Assembly: GCA_963931575.1 (NCBI GenBank)
Contig: OZ007029.1
Span: 248,001-312,000 of the forward strand
From: Gastranaerophilus sp944325835
Lineage (GTDB): Bacteria; Cyanobacteriota; Vampirovibrionia; Gastranaerophilales; Gastranaerophilaceae
Direction of reading: 5' to 3'
Length of the DNA stretch: 64,000 nt
The stretch's first letter is position 1; every line of letters starts with the position of its first letter. This document shows, piece by piece, positions 1 through 9,613 of the stretch. The position numbers were made by a program, and so were the translations under genes. The notes under the pieces were generated by a model. That model ran no database searches, had not been told where the DNA came from, and saw only the letters and a list, made by a program, of their open reading frames with translations.

Positions 1-573
1 GCAACTTAGCGGGATAATAATCATTGATTTGCAATATTCCTTATCCAGAATAGTGCTTAATTGTTCGTCCGTTATGTTCGGAATAATTTCCTGCAGGGTT
101 TGTCCGAGGTTTTGGGTCTGCGTAATTTCTTTGGAACGCATTGTTTCCGCATAAACCCCGACCGGTGAATAGTTTAGCCTCAATGTGTAAAGCGGTGCAT
201 TGATAACTTTATGCAAAGCTTCAATTGCGGTGTCGCCGGATTGTGAAATGATTTTTATGAAATCACCTTTTTCATCCTTCATTTTCTCCAAAATAGCGCA
301 GTGAACATAGCCAAATTCGTTGGAAATACTGTTAACAATGTTATCAAGTACGGTTTCTAAAGGCTTGGATGACGTCATCATATCAATAATATGCTGGAGC
401 GTAATCATTTTTTTATTTGCCATACTCAGCTCTTTTGTCTGCTGTGCAAGTTCTTTTTCCAGCGCAATATTGCGTTCGTATATTTCAATATAGTCCTGCT
501 TTTTGTAATAAACAGTACTTTCGACTTCGTTTATTTTGTTGGTTAACTCTTTTATTTTATTGAAAAATGACAT
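1..573 (-). CDS. GAF-domain sensor protein, N-terminal part (cut by window edge)
   Basis: Reading leftwards from an ATG at 573, the frame stays open for all 191 codons to the window edge, so the C-terminal output domain is not visible. Residues 1-55 are charged and heptad-like (likely coiled coil). From about residue 57 a GAF-like region begins (TLQHIIDMM near 59, then VLDNIVNSISNEFGYVHCAIL around 75-95), continuing to the edge. GAF domains bind small ligands or mediate dimerisation in sensor kinases and cyclic-nucleotide enzymes. Which output domain follows cannot be told from here. An AAAGG ribosome site precedes the ATG. The gene is divergent from the glycosyltransferase at 691. Confidence 0.7.
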   Translation of the reverse strand, partial: MSFFNKIKELTNKINEVESTVYYKKQDYIEIYERNIALEKELAQQTKELSMANKKMITLQHIIDMMTSSKPLETVLDNIVNSISNEFGYVHCAILEKMKDEKGDFIKIISQSGDTAIEALHKVINAPLYTLRLNYSPVGVYAETMRSKEITQTQNLGQTLQEIIPNITDEQLSTILDKEYCKSMIIIPLSC

Positions 574-690
574 TTGTATACCTTTATAATGTACTATTAT
601 ACAATATATTTGAAATATATTCTAGTGGGAGATAAAAAATATTGAATTTTTGCACGATTGTGGTAAGATTTTATTGTAAGTGGTTTTATT

Positions 691-1719
691 ATGGGTAAGT
701 CAAAAAAGATTTTAGTATTAAGATTTGGTGCGCTTGGTGATCTTGTTCACACAACGATTATTCCGCAGGCAATAAAGGCGAAGTATCCGGATTACGAGGT
801 TCACTATTGCTGCGAGTCTCGGTATGCCGCTGTGCTTCAAAACAATCCCGATATTGATAAAATTATTGAATTTGACCATAAACGCAAAAAAGATTTCCCT
901 TATAACCTGCAAATTGCACTTAAGCTAAGACATGAACACTATGACGTTGTTTTGAACCTGACAAATGCTTTCCGCAATAATTTTATGACTTTTATCGCAA
1001 GCCCTAAACATAAATTTACAAAAGTTCCAATGGGGCATAAGCACGTGGTTGATGCGTTCTTCCTGAGTGCGCAGAAAGCTTTCCCGGCAATAAAACAGCC
1101 GAGAAACCTCCGCCTCGGGCTTGATACTGCTGCGCTTGAAGATATGAAATCACAGGTTGCTGCATATCCGCGGCCTTATATTATTCTTTCTCCGGGCGGG
1201 CAAACCGATAATAACCGTCAGGGGCGCGCCTGGCCGGCTGAAAGCTGGATTGAACTCGGGAACCTTTTAAAAGGAATTTTCGGCGGAACTATTTTCCTTT
1301 CCGGCTCACCGGATGAAAGAGAATTCCATAAGACAATCTCAGAAAAAATTGAAGGCGCTGTGTTATTTTCAGGAAGATTTTCTATTTCACAAACAATGTG
1401 TCTGATTTCGCTTTGTGACCTGTTTATTTCGGGGGATTCCGGCCCGCTTCATATAGCATCGGGTCTTGGCGTAAAAACAATCGGACTTTTCGGCTCGACT
1501 AATCCGGAAAACGTCAGACCATACGGCGAAAACGGAAGTTTTGTCGCTGCGTTTTCAAAATGCAAATTCTGCTGGCAGAAACAGTGTAAAAAACTCAAAG
1601 CAGGTAAAAAATATACACCTTGCATGAAATCAATAAAACCTGCACATGTTCTAAATTTGATTAATAATAAGAAGCTATTGGGTTCCACAGGCGATGTGCT
1701 TAGAATAGCACTTGACTAA
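691..1719 (+). CDS. Glycosyltransferase family 9 (heptosyltransferase-like)
   Basis: A 342-residue protein of the ADP-heptose:LPS heptosyltransferase family (GT9, GT-B fold), which adds sugars to lipopolysaccharide core or other cell-surface glycans at the cytoplasmic face of the inner membrane. The N-terminal ILVLRFGALGDLVHTTIIP is the family's acceptor-side glycine loop (residues 7-25). The C-terminal half holds the nucleotide-sugar site: ILSPGG around 164, FLSGSPDE around 200, and CDLFISGDSGPLHIASGLG followed by LFGSTNPENVRPYG around 240-280. Length is normal for the family. A cysteine-rich stretch (CKFCWQKQCKK) near residue 290 is common in GT9 members. Sugar donor and acceptor cannot be assigned. 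Confidence 0.88.
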   Translation: MGKSKKILVLRFGALGDLVHTTIIPQAIKAKYPDYEVHYCCESRYAAVLQNNPDIDKIIEFDHKRKKDFPYNLQIALKLRHEHYDVVLNLTNAFRNNFMTFIASPKHKFTKVPMGHKHVVDAFFLSAQKAFPAIKQPRNLRLGLDTAALEDMKSQVAAYPRPYIILSPGGQTDNNRQGRAWPAESWIELGNLLKGIFGGTIFLSGSPDEREFHKTISEKIEGAVLFSGRFSISQTMCLISLCDLFISGDSGPLHIASGLGVKTIGLFGSTNPENVRPYGENGSFVAAFSKCKFCWQKQCKKLKAGKKYTPCMKSIKPAHVLNLINNKKLLGSTGDVLRIALD

Positions 1720-1757
1720 AGACCCGTGGACTTGCGAAGGTTCTTAAAAATTAATGT

Positions 1758-1788
1758 AAAAAAGACGGGTTTATTACCCGTCTTTTTT
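1758..1788. terminator. Bidirectional intrinsic terminator
   Basis: A hairpin with stem GACGGGT / ACCCGTC and a TTATT loop, flanked by A6 on the left and T6 on the right. It lies between the convergent glycosyltransferase and SAM decarboxylase genes and can serve both strands. Confidence 0.88.
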
Positions 1789-1822
1789 AATTTATAAGCC
1801 AAATATGGCTTTATTCCACATC

Positions 1823-2278
1823 TTAACCGCATAACTGTTCTGCAATTACGAACGGTTTTTCTGAAACTTTCATTGTATTTTTGTTCAAAATACCTCTTTT
1901 TAATTCTGTGAAAGTTGCGTTCTGGCAGTGGAATTTCTTTTTCAAAAACTCATAAGAAATTTTCGGATCGCATTTGTCACCGCAAGTGAACAAATCAACG
2001 GCAGCGTATCCCAGTTCCGGCCAAGTGTGTATTGCCAAATGGCTTTCCGAAATGATAACCACGCCGGAAACCCCGTACGGGTTAAACATGTGGAAGCATT
2101 TTTGCACAATGGTCGCTCCGCACTCAAGTGCCGCATCTACCATATACTTTTCTACTTTATCAATGCTATTTAAAATATTAGGATCACATTCAAAAAATTC
2201 TGCTAGTACGTGTTGTCCCAGATTAACTTCTTCTACGCCGTCTTGTTCAAACGCTTTTAATGGTTGTTTTACGTCCAA
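1823..2278 (-). CDS. speD: S-adenosylmethionine decarboxylase proenzyme
   Basis: SpeD makes decarboxylated SAM, the aminopropyl donor for spermidine. It is a self-cleaving pyruvoyl enzyme; the conserved cleavage region ISESHLAIHTWPELGYAAVD (about residues 76-95) is present, with the ES pair where chain cleavage creates the pyruvoyl group, followed by the family's LFTCG motif. Start: TTG at 2278 is chosen because AGGAGG (2287-2292) lies 8 nt upstream of it, whereas the ATG at 2281-2283 is only 3 nt from AGGAGG and runs into a stop after four codons. The N-terminal extension of about 20 residues and total length of 151 are slightly long for the bacterial class. No spermidine synthase is in the window. 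MtnA at 31527 belongs to salvage of methylthioadenosine, the by-product of this pathway. Confidence 0.93.
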   Translation of the reverse strand: MDVKQPLKAFEQDGVEEVNLGQHVLAEFFECDPNILNSIDKVEKYMVDAALECGATIVQKCFHMFNPYGVSGVVIISESHLAIHTWPELGYAAVDLFTCGDKCDPKISYEFLKKKFHCQNATFTELKRGILNKNTMKVSEKPFVIAEQLCG

Positions 2279-2484
2279 TTCATGAGCCTCCTATAAAAAA
2301 TATTATTTACTACTACATGTGCGTAAAATTTTTTACGCTCTAATATCTTACTATAAAAATCTAAAAAATGTAATTTTTACACGATAAAAATGATTTTTTT
2401 GTAAAAATTTTTTAAGATAGTTCTATACCCTGAAATGACGGGCTTTTCCCCAGTCGGTATTATTAAGATTTGTTAAAATCGGTC

Positions 2485-2513
2485 TTTAAAAATAGCCTTG
2501 TTGGGGTTAAAAT
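2485..2513 (+). promoter_or_regulatory. Possible promoter giving a leaderless mRNA (response regulator)
   Basis: TTTAAA (2485-2490), a 17-bp spacer, then TAAAAT (2508-2513), with only 6 nt between the -10 box and the ATG at 2520. There is no purine-rich ribosome site. The -35 match is moderate. Confidence 0.45.
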
Positions 2514-2519
2514 TCGGGT

Positions 2520-3218
2520 ATGAATAATAAGATTTTGGTGATAGATGATGATCCTGCGATAAACGAGTTAATCAAGGTCAACCTTGAACTTGCAGGATAC
2601 AGGGTTATACAGGCATTTGACGGAATTAAGGGCTTTGCGCTTTGCAAGCAGGAGCTGCCATGCCTTGTTGTGCTTGATGTTATGATGCCGGAAGTTGACG
2701 GGTTTACGGTAGCACAGAGAATTCGTAAGAACCCTGAAACGGCTGAGGTTCCGATTTTAATGCTTACTGCACTGTCGCAGATTAATGACAAGGTTAAAGG
2801 CTTTGATATCGGTGTGGATGATTATCTCGTCAAACCTTTTGAAATGGATGAACTTCTTGTCCGTGTCCGCGCGCTTTTGAAACGTACCGCGCAAATTCCG
2901 AAATCAGCCGCAACGCGCGATTTACTCTCAATTGGCGAAATTACCCTGCTGCCGGAAACCTACAGCGTTGAAATTAACGGCAAAACCGCTAAATTGACAC
3001 CTATTGAATTTGATATTTTTAACCTGTTATTCCAAAATCATGGCACAATGGTATCTTCTGCGCGCCTCTTAAAAGAAATCTGGGGTTATGCACCGGATGA
3101 TGACGTTGAAACAATACGTGTTCATATCCGTCATTTGCGCTCAAAGCTTGACAAAATTTCGGGAGGCAAAAAATATATTGAAACAATCTACGGCGGCGGG
3201 TATAAACTTAGTATTTAA
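2520..3218 (+). CDS. OmpR/PhoB-family response regulator
   Basis: A two-domain transcription regulator of 232 residues. The receiver domain (1-120) has the acidic cluster DDD at 9-11, phosphoacceptor Asp53 (VLDVMMP), Thr83 and Lys105 (VKPF). The C-terminal winged helix (about 135-232) carries the LTPIEFDIFNLL and ETIRVHIRHLRSKLD / GGGYKL motifs of the OmpR class. No histidine kinase is adjacent, so it is an orphan here; the kinase at 13557 is paired with a different regulator. It lacks a clear Shine-Dalgarno sequence. Its stop overlaps the convergent 5'-nucleotidase stop by 4 bp. Confidence 0.93.
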   Translation: MNNKILVIDDDPAINELIKVNLELAGYRVIQAFDGIKGFALCKQELPCLVVLDVMMPEVDGFTVAQRIRKNPETAEVPILMLTALSQINDKVKGFDIGVDDYLVKPFEMDELLVRVRALLKRTAQIPKSAATRDLLSIGEITLLPETYSVEINGKTAKLTPIEFDIFNLLFQNHGTMVSSARLLKEIWGYAPDDDVETIRVHIRHLRSKLDKISGGKKYIETIYGGGYKLSI

Positions 3219-4756
3219 TCAATTATTTTAATTCTGCCGTCATCTTTGATTTGAACAGGTTTGCCTTGTTTTTTGATATACTGGCATGTTAATTTATCCT
3301 TATCAAAATCAAATCTTTCATCTATTTCATTTATTTTGTTAGGGATAAGTTTGTCGCCGCCGCTTGCAAAGAAGTCGTCTGTTGCAACGGTGTAAATTTT
3401 ATTTTTGTCAGGATGATTTACGTCAATCGGGTGTTTTACGCCCTGTTTGTCGATAAATGTCGCATTGAGGACTTCACCCTTGCGGTTCATAGTGTATTCA
3501 AGTCCGGACGGCATTACGATGCTTGGCTTATGGCCCGGGTTGATGAGCGATTTTGCACCATTTTTGAGTGCATTTACAACTTCTTCTTCTGTCAGCTTCA
3601 TTTTAACCATGCGGTTTTTCAGCGGAACGACTTCAAAAACTTTTCTTTCTGTAAGTTTTCCTTCGTCAAAGTGGCCGCGGATGTTGCCGGCATTGATTAA
3701 CGCCAAATCTGTTCCGAATTCTTCACGGCAGGCATCCATAATCAAGTAGGCATGCGGGTTTGGTTCTACAAGTCTGTCTTCAGGAGCAGGAACTGTTTTT
3801 TCTACATATCCGACTTCGGTCGCTTTGCCTATGATACCGTCAAAAATCCTTTCAAGAACGGGGTTGCGTTTGAACTTGCTGGAATTGTGAACATTATTTT
3901 GAGCCTTTTGAATAATACCGCTTTCGTCGAATTCAAGGTTCAAAACTCCGAATTGGTCGCCGTCTTTACCGGCCTGCGTAATGATTACAGGCTCTCCTGA
4001 TTTTGAAGTAAAGAGGTTTTTATTATGTTCGATGTCTTTAATAAGTTCGTGCGTGTGTGCGCCGAGGATTACATCAACGCCGGAGGTGTTTTGCGCCAGT
4101 TCTTTATCGAATTCAAGCCCGCAGTGGGAGAGAACAATAATCTTATTGATGCCCTCGTTTTTCATCTTGTCGGCTTCTTCCTGAACAGCTTTTATTGAAT
4201 CTTCTTTTGAGAAAGGAATAATGGTTTTTCTGGATTCGTTTTCTCTGATGCGTTCGTGCAGATCCGGCGGTATGAGCCCGATTATACCGTATTTGTTGCC
4301 GTTAATCTCCTGAACAAAGGATTTTGTTATCTGTTCTTGAAGAGGGTTGTTTTCACCCTGTAAACTTAAGTTTGCTCCCATGATTTTGTAGTTGGCGGTT
4401 TTATGAACCTCTGCGATTTCCTGCGGGTTAGCGTCAAATTCGTGGTTCCCGATAGCAGTTCCCAGTGCGCCCATTACGTTGAGGAAGGCATTGGAAATTT
4501 TTAAAAGTTTAACATTTGCACCTGCCGAAATATCACCTGAGCCAAGAACCATCACATCCTGTCCGTCGTGGTTTTGCTTGTCAAAACTATGTTTTGCATT
4601 ATAAATACGGCTCATATTGCCCATGTTGCCGTGTAGATCGTTTACATAGAAGATACTTGTTGAGGCATTCTTCTTTGCCGGAGCTGTATTGTTTGAGGTA
4701 TTTTGCCCCTTAAAAACCGGTTGACTAAAATTGTATGAATTTATCGGGTGAATCAT
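3215..4756 (-). CDS. 5'-nucleotidase / 2',3'-cyclic phosphodiesterase family protein (UshA-like)
   Basis: Two-domain metallophosphoesterase. The N-terminal calcineurin-like domain has VNDLHG (first metal Asp/His), SGDISAG, IGNHEFD, LSHCG and GAHTHE, i.e. all metal ligands. The C-terminal 5'-nucleotidase domain binds the nucleoside (LALINAGNIRG; ATDDFFASGGDK). It should hydrolyse nucleotides or related phosphoesters. The family is usually exported, but no classical signal peptide is visible: the protein begins with about 35 Asn/Ser-rich residues containing PVFKGQ. Two starts are possible. ATG 4756 has AGAAGG 9 nt upstream and is preferred; an in-frame ATG at 4783 adds nine residues behind a weaker AGGGG. 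Length about 513 residues is normal. Confidence 0.9.
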   Translation of the reverse strand: MIHPINSYNFSQPVFKGQNTSNNTAPAKKNASTSIFYVNDLHGNMGNMSRIYNAKHSFDKQNHDGQDVMVLGSGDISAGANVKLLKISNAFLNVMGALGTAIGNHEFDANPQEIAEVHKTANYKIMGANLSLQGENNPLQEQITKSFVQEINGNKYGIIGLIPPDLHERIRENESRKTIIPFSKEDSIKAVQEEADKMKNEGINKIIVLSHCGLEFDKELAQNTSGVDVILGAHTHELIKDIEHNKNLFTSKSGEPVIITQAGKDGDQFGVLNLEFDESGIIQKAQNNVHNSSKFKRNPVLERIFDGIIGKATEVGYVEKTVPAPEDRLVEPNPHAYLIMDACREEFGTDLALINAGNIRGHFDEGKLTERKVFEVVPLKNRMVKMKLTEEEVVNALKNGAKSLINPGHKPSIVMPSGLEYTMNRKGEVLNATFIDKQGVKHPIDVNHPDKNKIYTVATDDFFASGGDKLIPNKINEIDERFDFDKDKLTCQYIKKQGKPVQIKDDGRIKIID

Positions 4757-4856
4757 AAACAATAACCTTCTGTTACACTTCATAAAACCCCTGAAAAAAA
4801 TATTTGCCTAAACGTAAAGAAATCGTTACATGTTTAGTGTCTGGGAAAGTCGTTGA

Positions 4857-7800
4857 TTAATCCACCCATTCAAAGGATTTAACGAAATCTTCGCCGTTGA
4901 TGTCGCCGTTTATGATTACGCGGAAGAATTTATAAATATTATTTCTGTCGTTTGAGTTCGGAATTTTGGCGATGTCAGATGTAAATTCAATGTTAGAATC
5001 TTTTTTGACGCCCGGGATGGTCTTCAATAGCGTATTTAATGAAAGGTTTTTAACTTTATTAATCAACGTGGTTACGTCTTTTGAAAGACTGCCGAAGATT
5101 TGGAAATCCGCGATTGATGAACTCAGGTTATATTTACCTCTTATGTAAAGGTTAAGGTCTTTGCCGCTGGAATAAATATTAATATTGTCGGCAACACCGT
5201 TGTTGATTTTAAAATCGCCAGAGATTGTTTTAAATTCGCCGGATTTCAGCGGGGATAGAAGGTCGATAAGCCCGTTGATAGTAAGTCCTGTCAGGCCGTT
5301 ACTAATAAGGTTGCCGGCTTTGAGAAGGTATTCAAGAGAGCCGAGTTTCGGCATCTTGCCGTTTTCTATAGCGAAGTTGCCGCTGCCGCTTAGTGTCGCA
5401 AAACAGGTTTTATCGTTTTTAGCTGTGCAGGAAAGCGACATTTTACCGTTTGCAAGTCCGTAGATTTGACCTTTGATATTGAATAGAGTTTCTGCCATTT
5501 GTGCTGCATTGGCTTTATTCAGATTTATATTAAGTTTTACGGTATCATTAAGGTAATTATGCGTTATATTACCGTTAACATTGCCTTGAGCGAGTTCAAA
5601 GTTGAAGTTTTTGACGTTCAGGGTTTTATCTTTGCCGATTTGCATATCGCTTGTGAAATTCTCTGCATTAATGTTGTTAATAACGATTGTGTCAGCGGTA
5701 ATTTTTGAGTTGTTAACGATGATGTTTGTGTAATCCAGCGGTTGAATAACATTGGACGCCGCGTGCATTTTAAAGTTTGATTCTTCTAAATTCTTTATTT
5801 TGTCGTTAATTTTGTTCAAATCCAGTTTTGCGACGTGGAGCGCCATATTGTCAACAATAAGCGGGAGTGTTAATTCGTTTTTAAGCGCGGCGTTGAATTT
5901 AATCTTATTGGTCAGCAAATCGCCGCTTGAGATAATATTTATGACCCGCGGGGTGAAGTCAAGATTTATGTTGTTAATATTGGTTTCAACAAGCGGAATA
6001 TTGATATCTGTAATATTGAGTTTGCCAAGAATATGCGGCTTTAAAGATGTTCCGTTGAGTGTAAGGTCGGACGTAAATGTTCCTTCTTTCATGAACGGCT
6101 TGCGGAAAATAATATTAAAGATTTTTGCATCAACCGGCATGCGGGATTTAATTTTGAGGTTATTAAATCCGATAAGATTGTTTTCTTTGTATTGCATTCC
6201 GCCGGAAATATTCAAAAGCGGAACGATATTTTCATTTTTATCAAGGGAAAGGATTACTTTATCGTAGTTAAAATTATTGATTTTAAGTTCGTTACCGCGC
6301 AGGGTAAGATTTGAGGTAAGGCGTACTGCGTTTAGTTTGTCGCCTAAGGTCGCGCCCATATAGTAGATTGATGAATCTTTATCAAGCATTAAGTCGGATT
6401 TAATATTTGTTGACTGCGGGGTGCCGGAAATTTCTGCGTTAAGAGTTAAATCTCCTTTTATTTTAATCGGATAAAGCGCGTTCCGGTTAAAGCAGGTGTT
6501 TACGAAATCCTGTGTCGGTTTGGTGTTAAGCCACAGGTGGAAGGTCGGAACATTTTTGTTTGAAAGTGAAACCCGTCCGTTTAAGAGTACAGGCATGTCA
6601 AAAATTCTTGCGTTGATAGAGTCTGCGAGGATAAGGTTATTTTTTAGCTGTACTTTGCCGCTTAGAATTTCGTGAATTCTTTTATTTTCATGAATTTTTA
6701 CGTTTTGCAGGCTACAATTGGCTGTAAAATCGTTGTTTTGAATACTTGATATGATATTTATTTTCCCGCTGAGGTTTTCCAGATTAGCGCAGAGCGGTTT
6801 AAGGGCTTTTATATTTTTAAGTGTTTTTACGTTGATTAGATTAAGGTTAAAATCTCTGAGGTTAAAGACTCCGGTAAGGGAAGCTTTTTCATCAAATAGG
6901 TTTGAAACCGTTGCGGTGGCATCAATATGAAAATCTTTATTTTTAATCCTTACGGGGCTTATTTTTAAAGTTGAATTAACGAGTTCGTAGTTAACTTTTT
7001 TGAATTCTGCGGGTTTTAAGTTTGAATAAAGTGAGCCGTAAACTTCAAGATTTTCCGGCGAAATTTTTTCTATGGAGCCTTTATATTTAGCGGTAAAGTG
7101 GGTATTTATCGCAGGGATAAGGTTTATAAATTCGTTAGAATTCAGAATCGTCAGAATATTTTTTTGCAATTCAATCGGCAGTGTAGAAATCCCGTCGATT
7201 ATCCTGAAATCTTTTGTGCTAACAAGAATATTTGCATCTGAATCTTTTATTTTTCCCTCGATTGTAACTTTTGATTTGTTTATCAGGGCGTACAAATCCA
7301 TATTGATATCCTGATTATCAAGATTTAAATCCCCGAATATATTTGAAACCGCCTGTGGAATTGCTTTTGGCTTGATTGTTACGGCGTTCAGGGTAATCTT
7401 GCCTTTAGAAAAGATATTTTTGTTGAATTCAATATTGCGAATATCTTTTGCCTCACCGTAAATATTCAGGTTTAAATCGCCGAAACCTTTAATTGTTTCT
7501 ATCTGGTCAAAATACGTATTCATATCCGCAAGAAGAGTGTTGCCTTTTATATCGGCAAGGAGTTTTGCCAGATTTTGACCTTTTGAATTCGCAAAGAAAT
7601 TAAATACGCCCTGTAAAGTGCAGGAGCCTTCAATATTAACAGGTTCAGAGTTCAGCGTTGCCTTTGTTGTTTTAAAATAGGTATCCGTATCAAGGAATTT
7701 AAGGTTGCCTTCACCGTTTTTGATTATTAGATTAGGCATATCGGTGAATGCAACCTGTGCGTTTTTGAAGTTAAAAGCACCTGTAATATGCGGATCAATC

Positions 7801-9284
7801 GTGTTTCCGTGAACCTGTATATCAATATTGCCCAAACCTGTAATTTTCATCAACGGTACCGGCCCGATGTCTATTTTAAGGATTTCTTGCAGCGGGTTAA
7901 CTACGACCTGCGCGGTTTCAAGATTAATATTTTTAGTAGACTTAACGTTTAAATCACAAAGTTTTTCGTCATAAAGTTCAAAAACTCCGTTAGCCCACAC
8001 GCGTTCTTTAGGCGATGTCGGAACAGTTGTTTCGAGTGTCATTTTTTCGCGGTTGAATACCAGTCTGATAGTTGCTTTCTGTGCATTTTTAATCGGTTTT
8101 ACAAGATAGGCGTTTGTAATCAAGACACTTCCCGTAAGCTGCGGTCTTAGCGCCTTGCCGGTAATTTCCAGATGTGCAAGAACATCTCCGTCAAAGTAGT
8201 GTTTTTTCAACGCATAAAAGTTTAATTCCGGCATTAAATCTCTTTCCGGCGGAAGAAGTTTTATTATTTCCTGCGCGTTTGATTTGTCAATGGAAAGCGA
8301 CAGGTTCAAATCCGGATTTTTAGGGTTTTTGATGTTAATTGTGCCCAGCATTGAAGATTTAATTTTTTCGGATTCAATTTTGAAAGAATTTATAATAACT
8401 TCATCGTTTTCAAGCGTAAGCAGTGATTTTATCTGGATAGGGGCCGTGTGGCTTATCGGAAGATCTTTGCCTTTGAATTTAACGAAAAGCTTGTCGCTTA
8501 TCAGGTTAAGGCTGAAGAAGTCGTCAAAGTCTTTATTGATGTTGAGGTCAATCAGTCCGTTAAGAGTTTCTATTTCCGGATTAACTGTATGAATGAATTT
8601 TGAAAATGCGCTCAGGTTAAAGTGCTCAATATCTGCGAGGATTGTGCTTTTTCGAAGGCTTTTATGATCCAGCGGCAATTGTACATCGGCTGTGAGTTTT
8701 ACCTCGCCGGAATTGTTTTTTTCTTCAATCAGCAATTCTGTGTTAAGTTTCAGATGCTTGTTGAGATCAAACTTTTCGACGAGAATGTCGCGGCCCGTAA
8801 CTTTTATATCATCAATCAGTTTCTGATTTTTCAGATTGACATTCAGCGTATGAACCAGAGTGTTTTTTACGGTGATATGTTTAATTAATTTTATTACATC
8901 GGGGCGTGTGAGCAGTTCTGTATAATCCTCGTTAAGCGCAAGGTTAATGTTATCGGCGTCAAGATTTTTTATTGAAAGTCTGCCTGTGAGAAGTGCAAGC
9001 CAGTTGATTTTGGTATTTATATTTTTTACAATGAGGAATTCATTTTTTTCGTTATTTTTGAGGATTACATTTTGTGCTTTAAATTTTATAACAGGAGCGA
9101 ATCCTGTTCGTATTTTGTAGTCATTCAGGGTCAGGCTGAAGCCTGATTTTTGTAAAATTTCTTTTTCAAGTTTTGTTCTGACAAAATTTGAAGATAAAAC
9201 CTGCGGTATTAAAACAAAGTATATACCGCTCCAAACCGTTAATATCCCGAGTGTTATTAATGAAAATTTAACTGACTTCTTCAT
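4857..9284 (-). CDS. Very large AsmA-like envelope protein
   Basis: A 1,475-residue protein with one N-terminal transmembrane helix (about residues 7-28) and a long periplasmic body built from repeated amphipathic beta segments (patterns such as INGLIDLNIN, ISGGMQYK, GTSLKPHILGKLNIT). The C-terminus (GSGNFAIENGKMPKLGSLEYLL ... SGDFKINNGVADNINI) matches the AsmA C-terminal domain style. AsmA/TamB/YhdP proteins form hydrophobic-groove bridges thought to move phospholipid between inner and outer membranes, which implies a diderm envelope. The protein is much longer than AsmA (about 617) and nearer YhdP/TamB in size. A TATAAT-like box (9294-9299, minus strand) lies 9 nt from the ATG with no ribosome site. 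Function by family only. Confidence 0.82.
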   Translation of the reverse strand: MKKSVKFSLITLGILTVWSGIYFVLIPQVLSSNFVRTKLEKEILQKSGFSLTLNDYKIRTGFAPVIKFKAQNVILKNNEKNEFLIVKNINTKINWLALLTGRLSIKNLDADNINLALNEDYTELLTRPDVIKLIKHITVKNTLVHTLNVNLKNQKLIDDIKVTGRDILVEKFDLNKHLKLNTELLIEEKNNSGEVKLTADVQLPLDHKSLRKSTILADIEHFNLSAFSKFIHTVNPEIETLNGLIDLNINKDFDDFFSLNLISDKLFVKFKGKDLPISHTAPIQIKSLLTLENDEVIINSFKIESEKIKSSMLGTINIKNPKNPDLNLSLSIDKSNAQEIIKLLPPERDLMPELNFYALKKHYFDGDVLAHLEITGKALRPQLTGSVLITNAYLVKPIKNAQKATIRLVFNREKMTLETTVPTSPKERVWANGVFELYDEKLCDLNVKSTKNINLETAQVVVNPLQEILKIDIGPVPLMKITGLGNIDIQVHGNTIDPHITGAFNFKNAQVAFTDMPNLIIKNGEGNLKFLDTDTYFKTTKATLNSEPVNIEGSCTLQGVFNFFANSKGQNLAKLLADIKGNTLLADMNTYFDQIETIKGFGDLNLNIYGEAKDIRNIEFNKNIFSKGKITLNAVTIKPKAIPQAVSNIFGDLNLDNQDINMDLYALINKSKVTIEGKIKDSDANILVSTKDFRIIDGISTLPIELQKNILTILNSNEFINLIPAINTHFTAKYKGSIEKISPENLEVYGSLYSNLKPAEFKKVNYELVNSTLKISPVRIKNKDFHIDATATVSNLFDEKASLTGVFNLRDFNLNLINVKTLKNIKALKPLCANLENLSGKINIISSIQNNDFTANCSLQNVKIHENKRIHEILSGKVQLKNNLILADSINARIFDMPVLLNGRVSLSNKNVPTFHLWLNTKPTQDFVNTCFNRNALYPIKIKGDLTLNAEISGTPQSTNIKSDLMLDKDSSIYYMGATLGDKLNAVRLTSNLTLRGNELKINNFNYDKVILSLDKNENIVPLLNISGGMQYKENNLIGFNNLKIKSRMPVDAKIFNIIFRKPFMKEGTFTSDLTLNGTSLKPHILGKLNITDINIPLVETNINNINLDFTPRVINIISSGDLLTNKIKFNAALKNELTLPLIVDNMALHVAKLDLNKINDKIKNLEESNFKMHAASNVIQPLDYTNIIVNNSKITADTIVINNINAENFTSDMQIGKDKTLNVKNFNFELAQGNVNGNITHNYLNDTVKLNINLNKANAAQMAETLFNIKGQIYGLANGKMSLSCTAKNDKTCFATLSGSGNFAIENGKMPKLGSLEYLLKAGNLISNGLTGLTINGLIDLLSPLKSGEFKTISGDFKINNGVADNINIYSSGKDLNLYIRGKYNLSSSIADFQIFGSLSKDVTTLINKVKNLSLNTLLKTIPGVKKDSNIEFTSDIAKIPNSNDRNNIYKFFRVIINGDINGEDFVKSFEWVD

Positions 9285-9407
9285 TCGTGTTTTATTATAA
9301 CATTTAAAAAAAATAATAAAAGTATATTAACAAATAGTATTATATTTTGCCTGAAAATTAGCCGTTATCAGGATTATTTTTGCTTAGTCCGACGGGATAA
9401 TAGTGAT

Positions 9408-9575
9408 ATGAGATTACTGACTTACACAAAATATTTATGGCGAAAAATAAAGTTCTACGACAAACTTGCGTTTAAGACGAATTCTTTTCTGCAAAATCCG
9501 TTTGACGACAAAGAGAAGTCGATTACAGTGCTGTGGGTGGAAGAAAATGATACCAACACCTTTTACAAACTGTGA
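9408..9575 (+). CDS. Small hypothetical protein (55 aa)
   Basis: A short ORF (MRLLTYTKYLWRKIKF... to ...NDTNTFYKL) just upstream of deoC and ending 38 nt before its start. It is basic at the N-terminus, then acidic. No clear ribosome site precedes the ATG. It sits between AsmA and deoC where no other gene is visible and has gene-like composition, but without homologues in hand it may be spurious. Confidence 0.4.
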   Translation: MRLLTYTKYLWRKIKFYDKLAFKTNSFLQNPFDDKEKSITVLWVEENDTNTFYKL

Positions 9576-9613
9576 GGTTTGTGCTATATTCCGGGGTAAG
9601 GAGGAGAAGAGAT

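Noticed and set aside
5752..6267. Plus-strand ORF of 171 codons inside the AsmA-like gene
   Set aside because: Shadow of a long real gene, no ribosome site, atypical composition.
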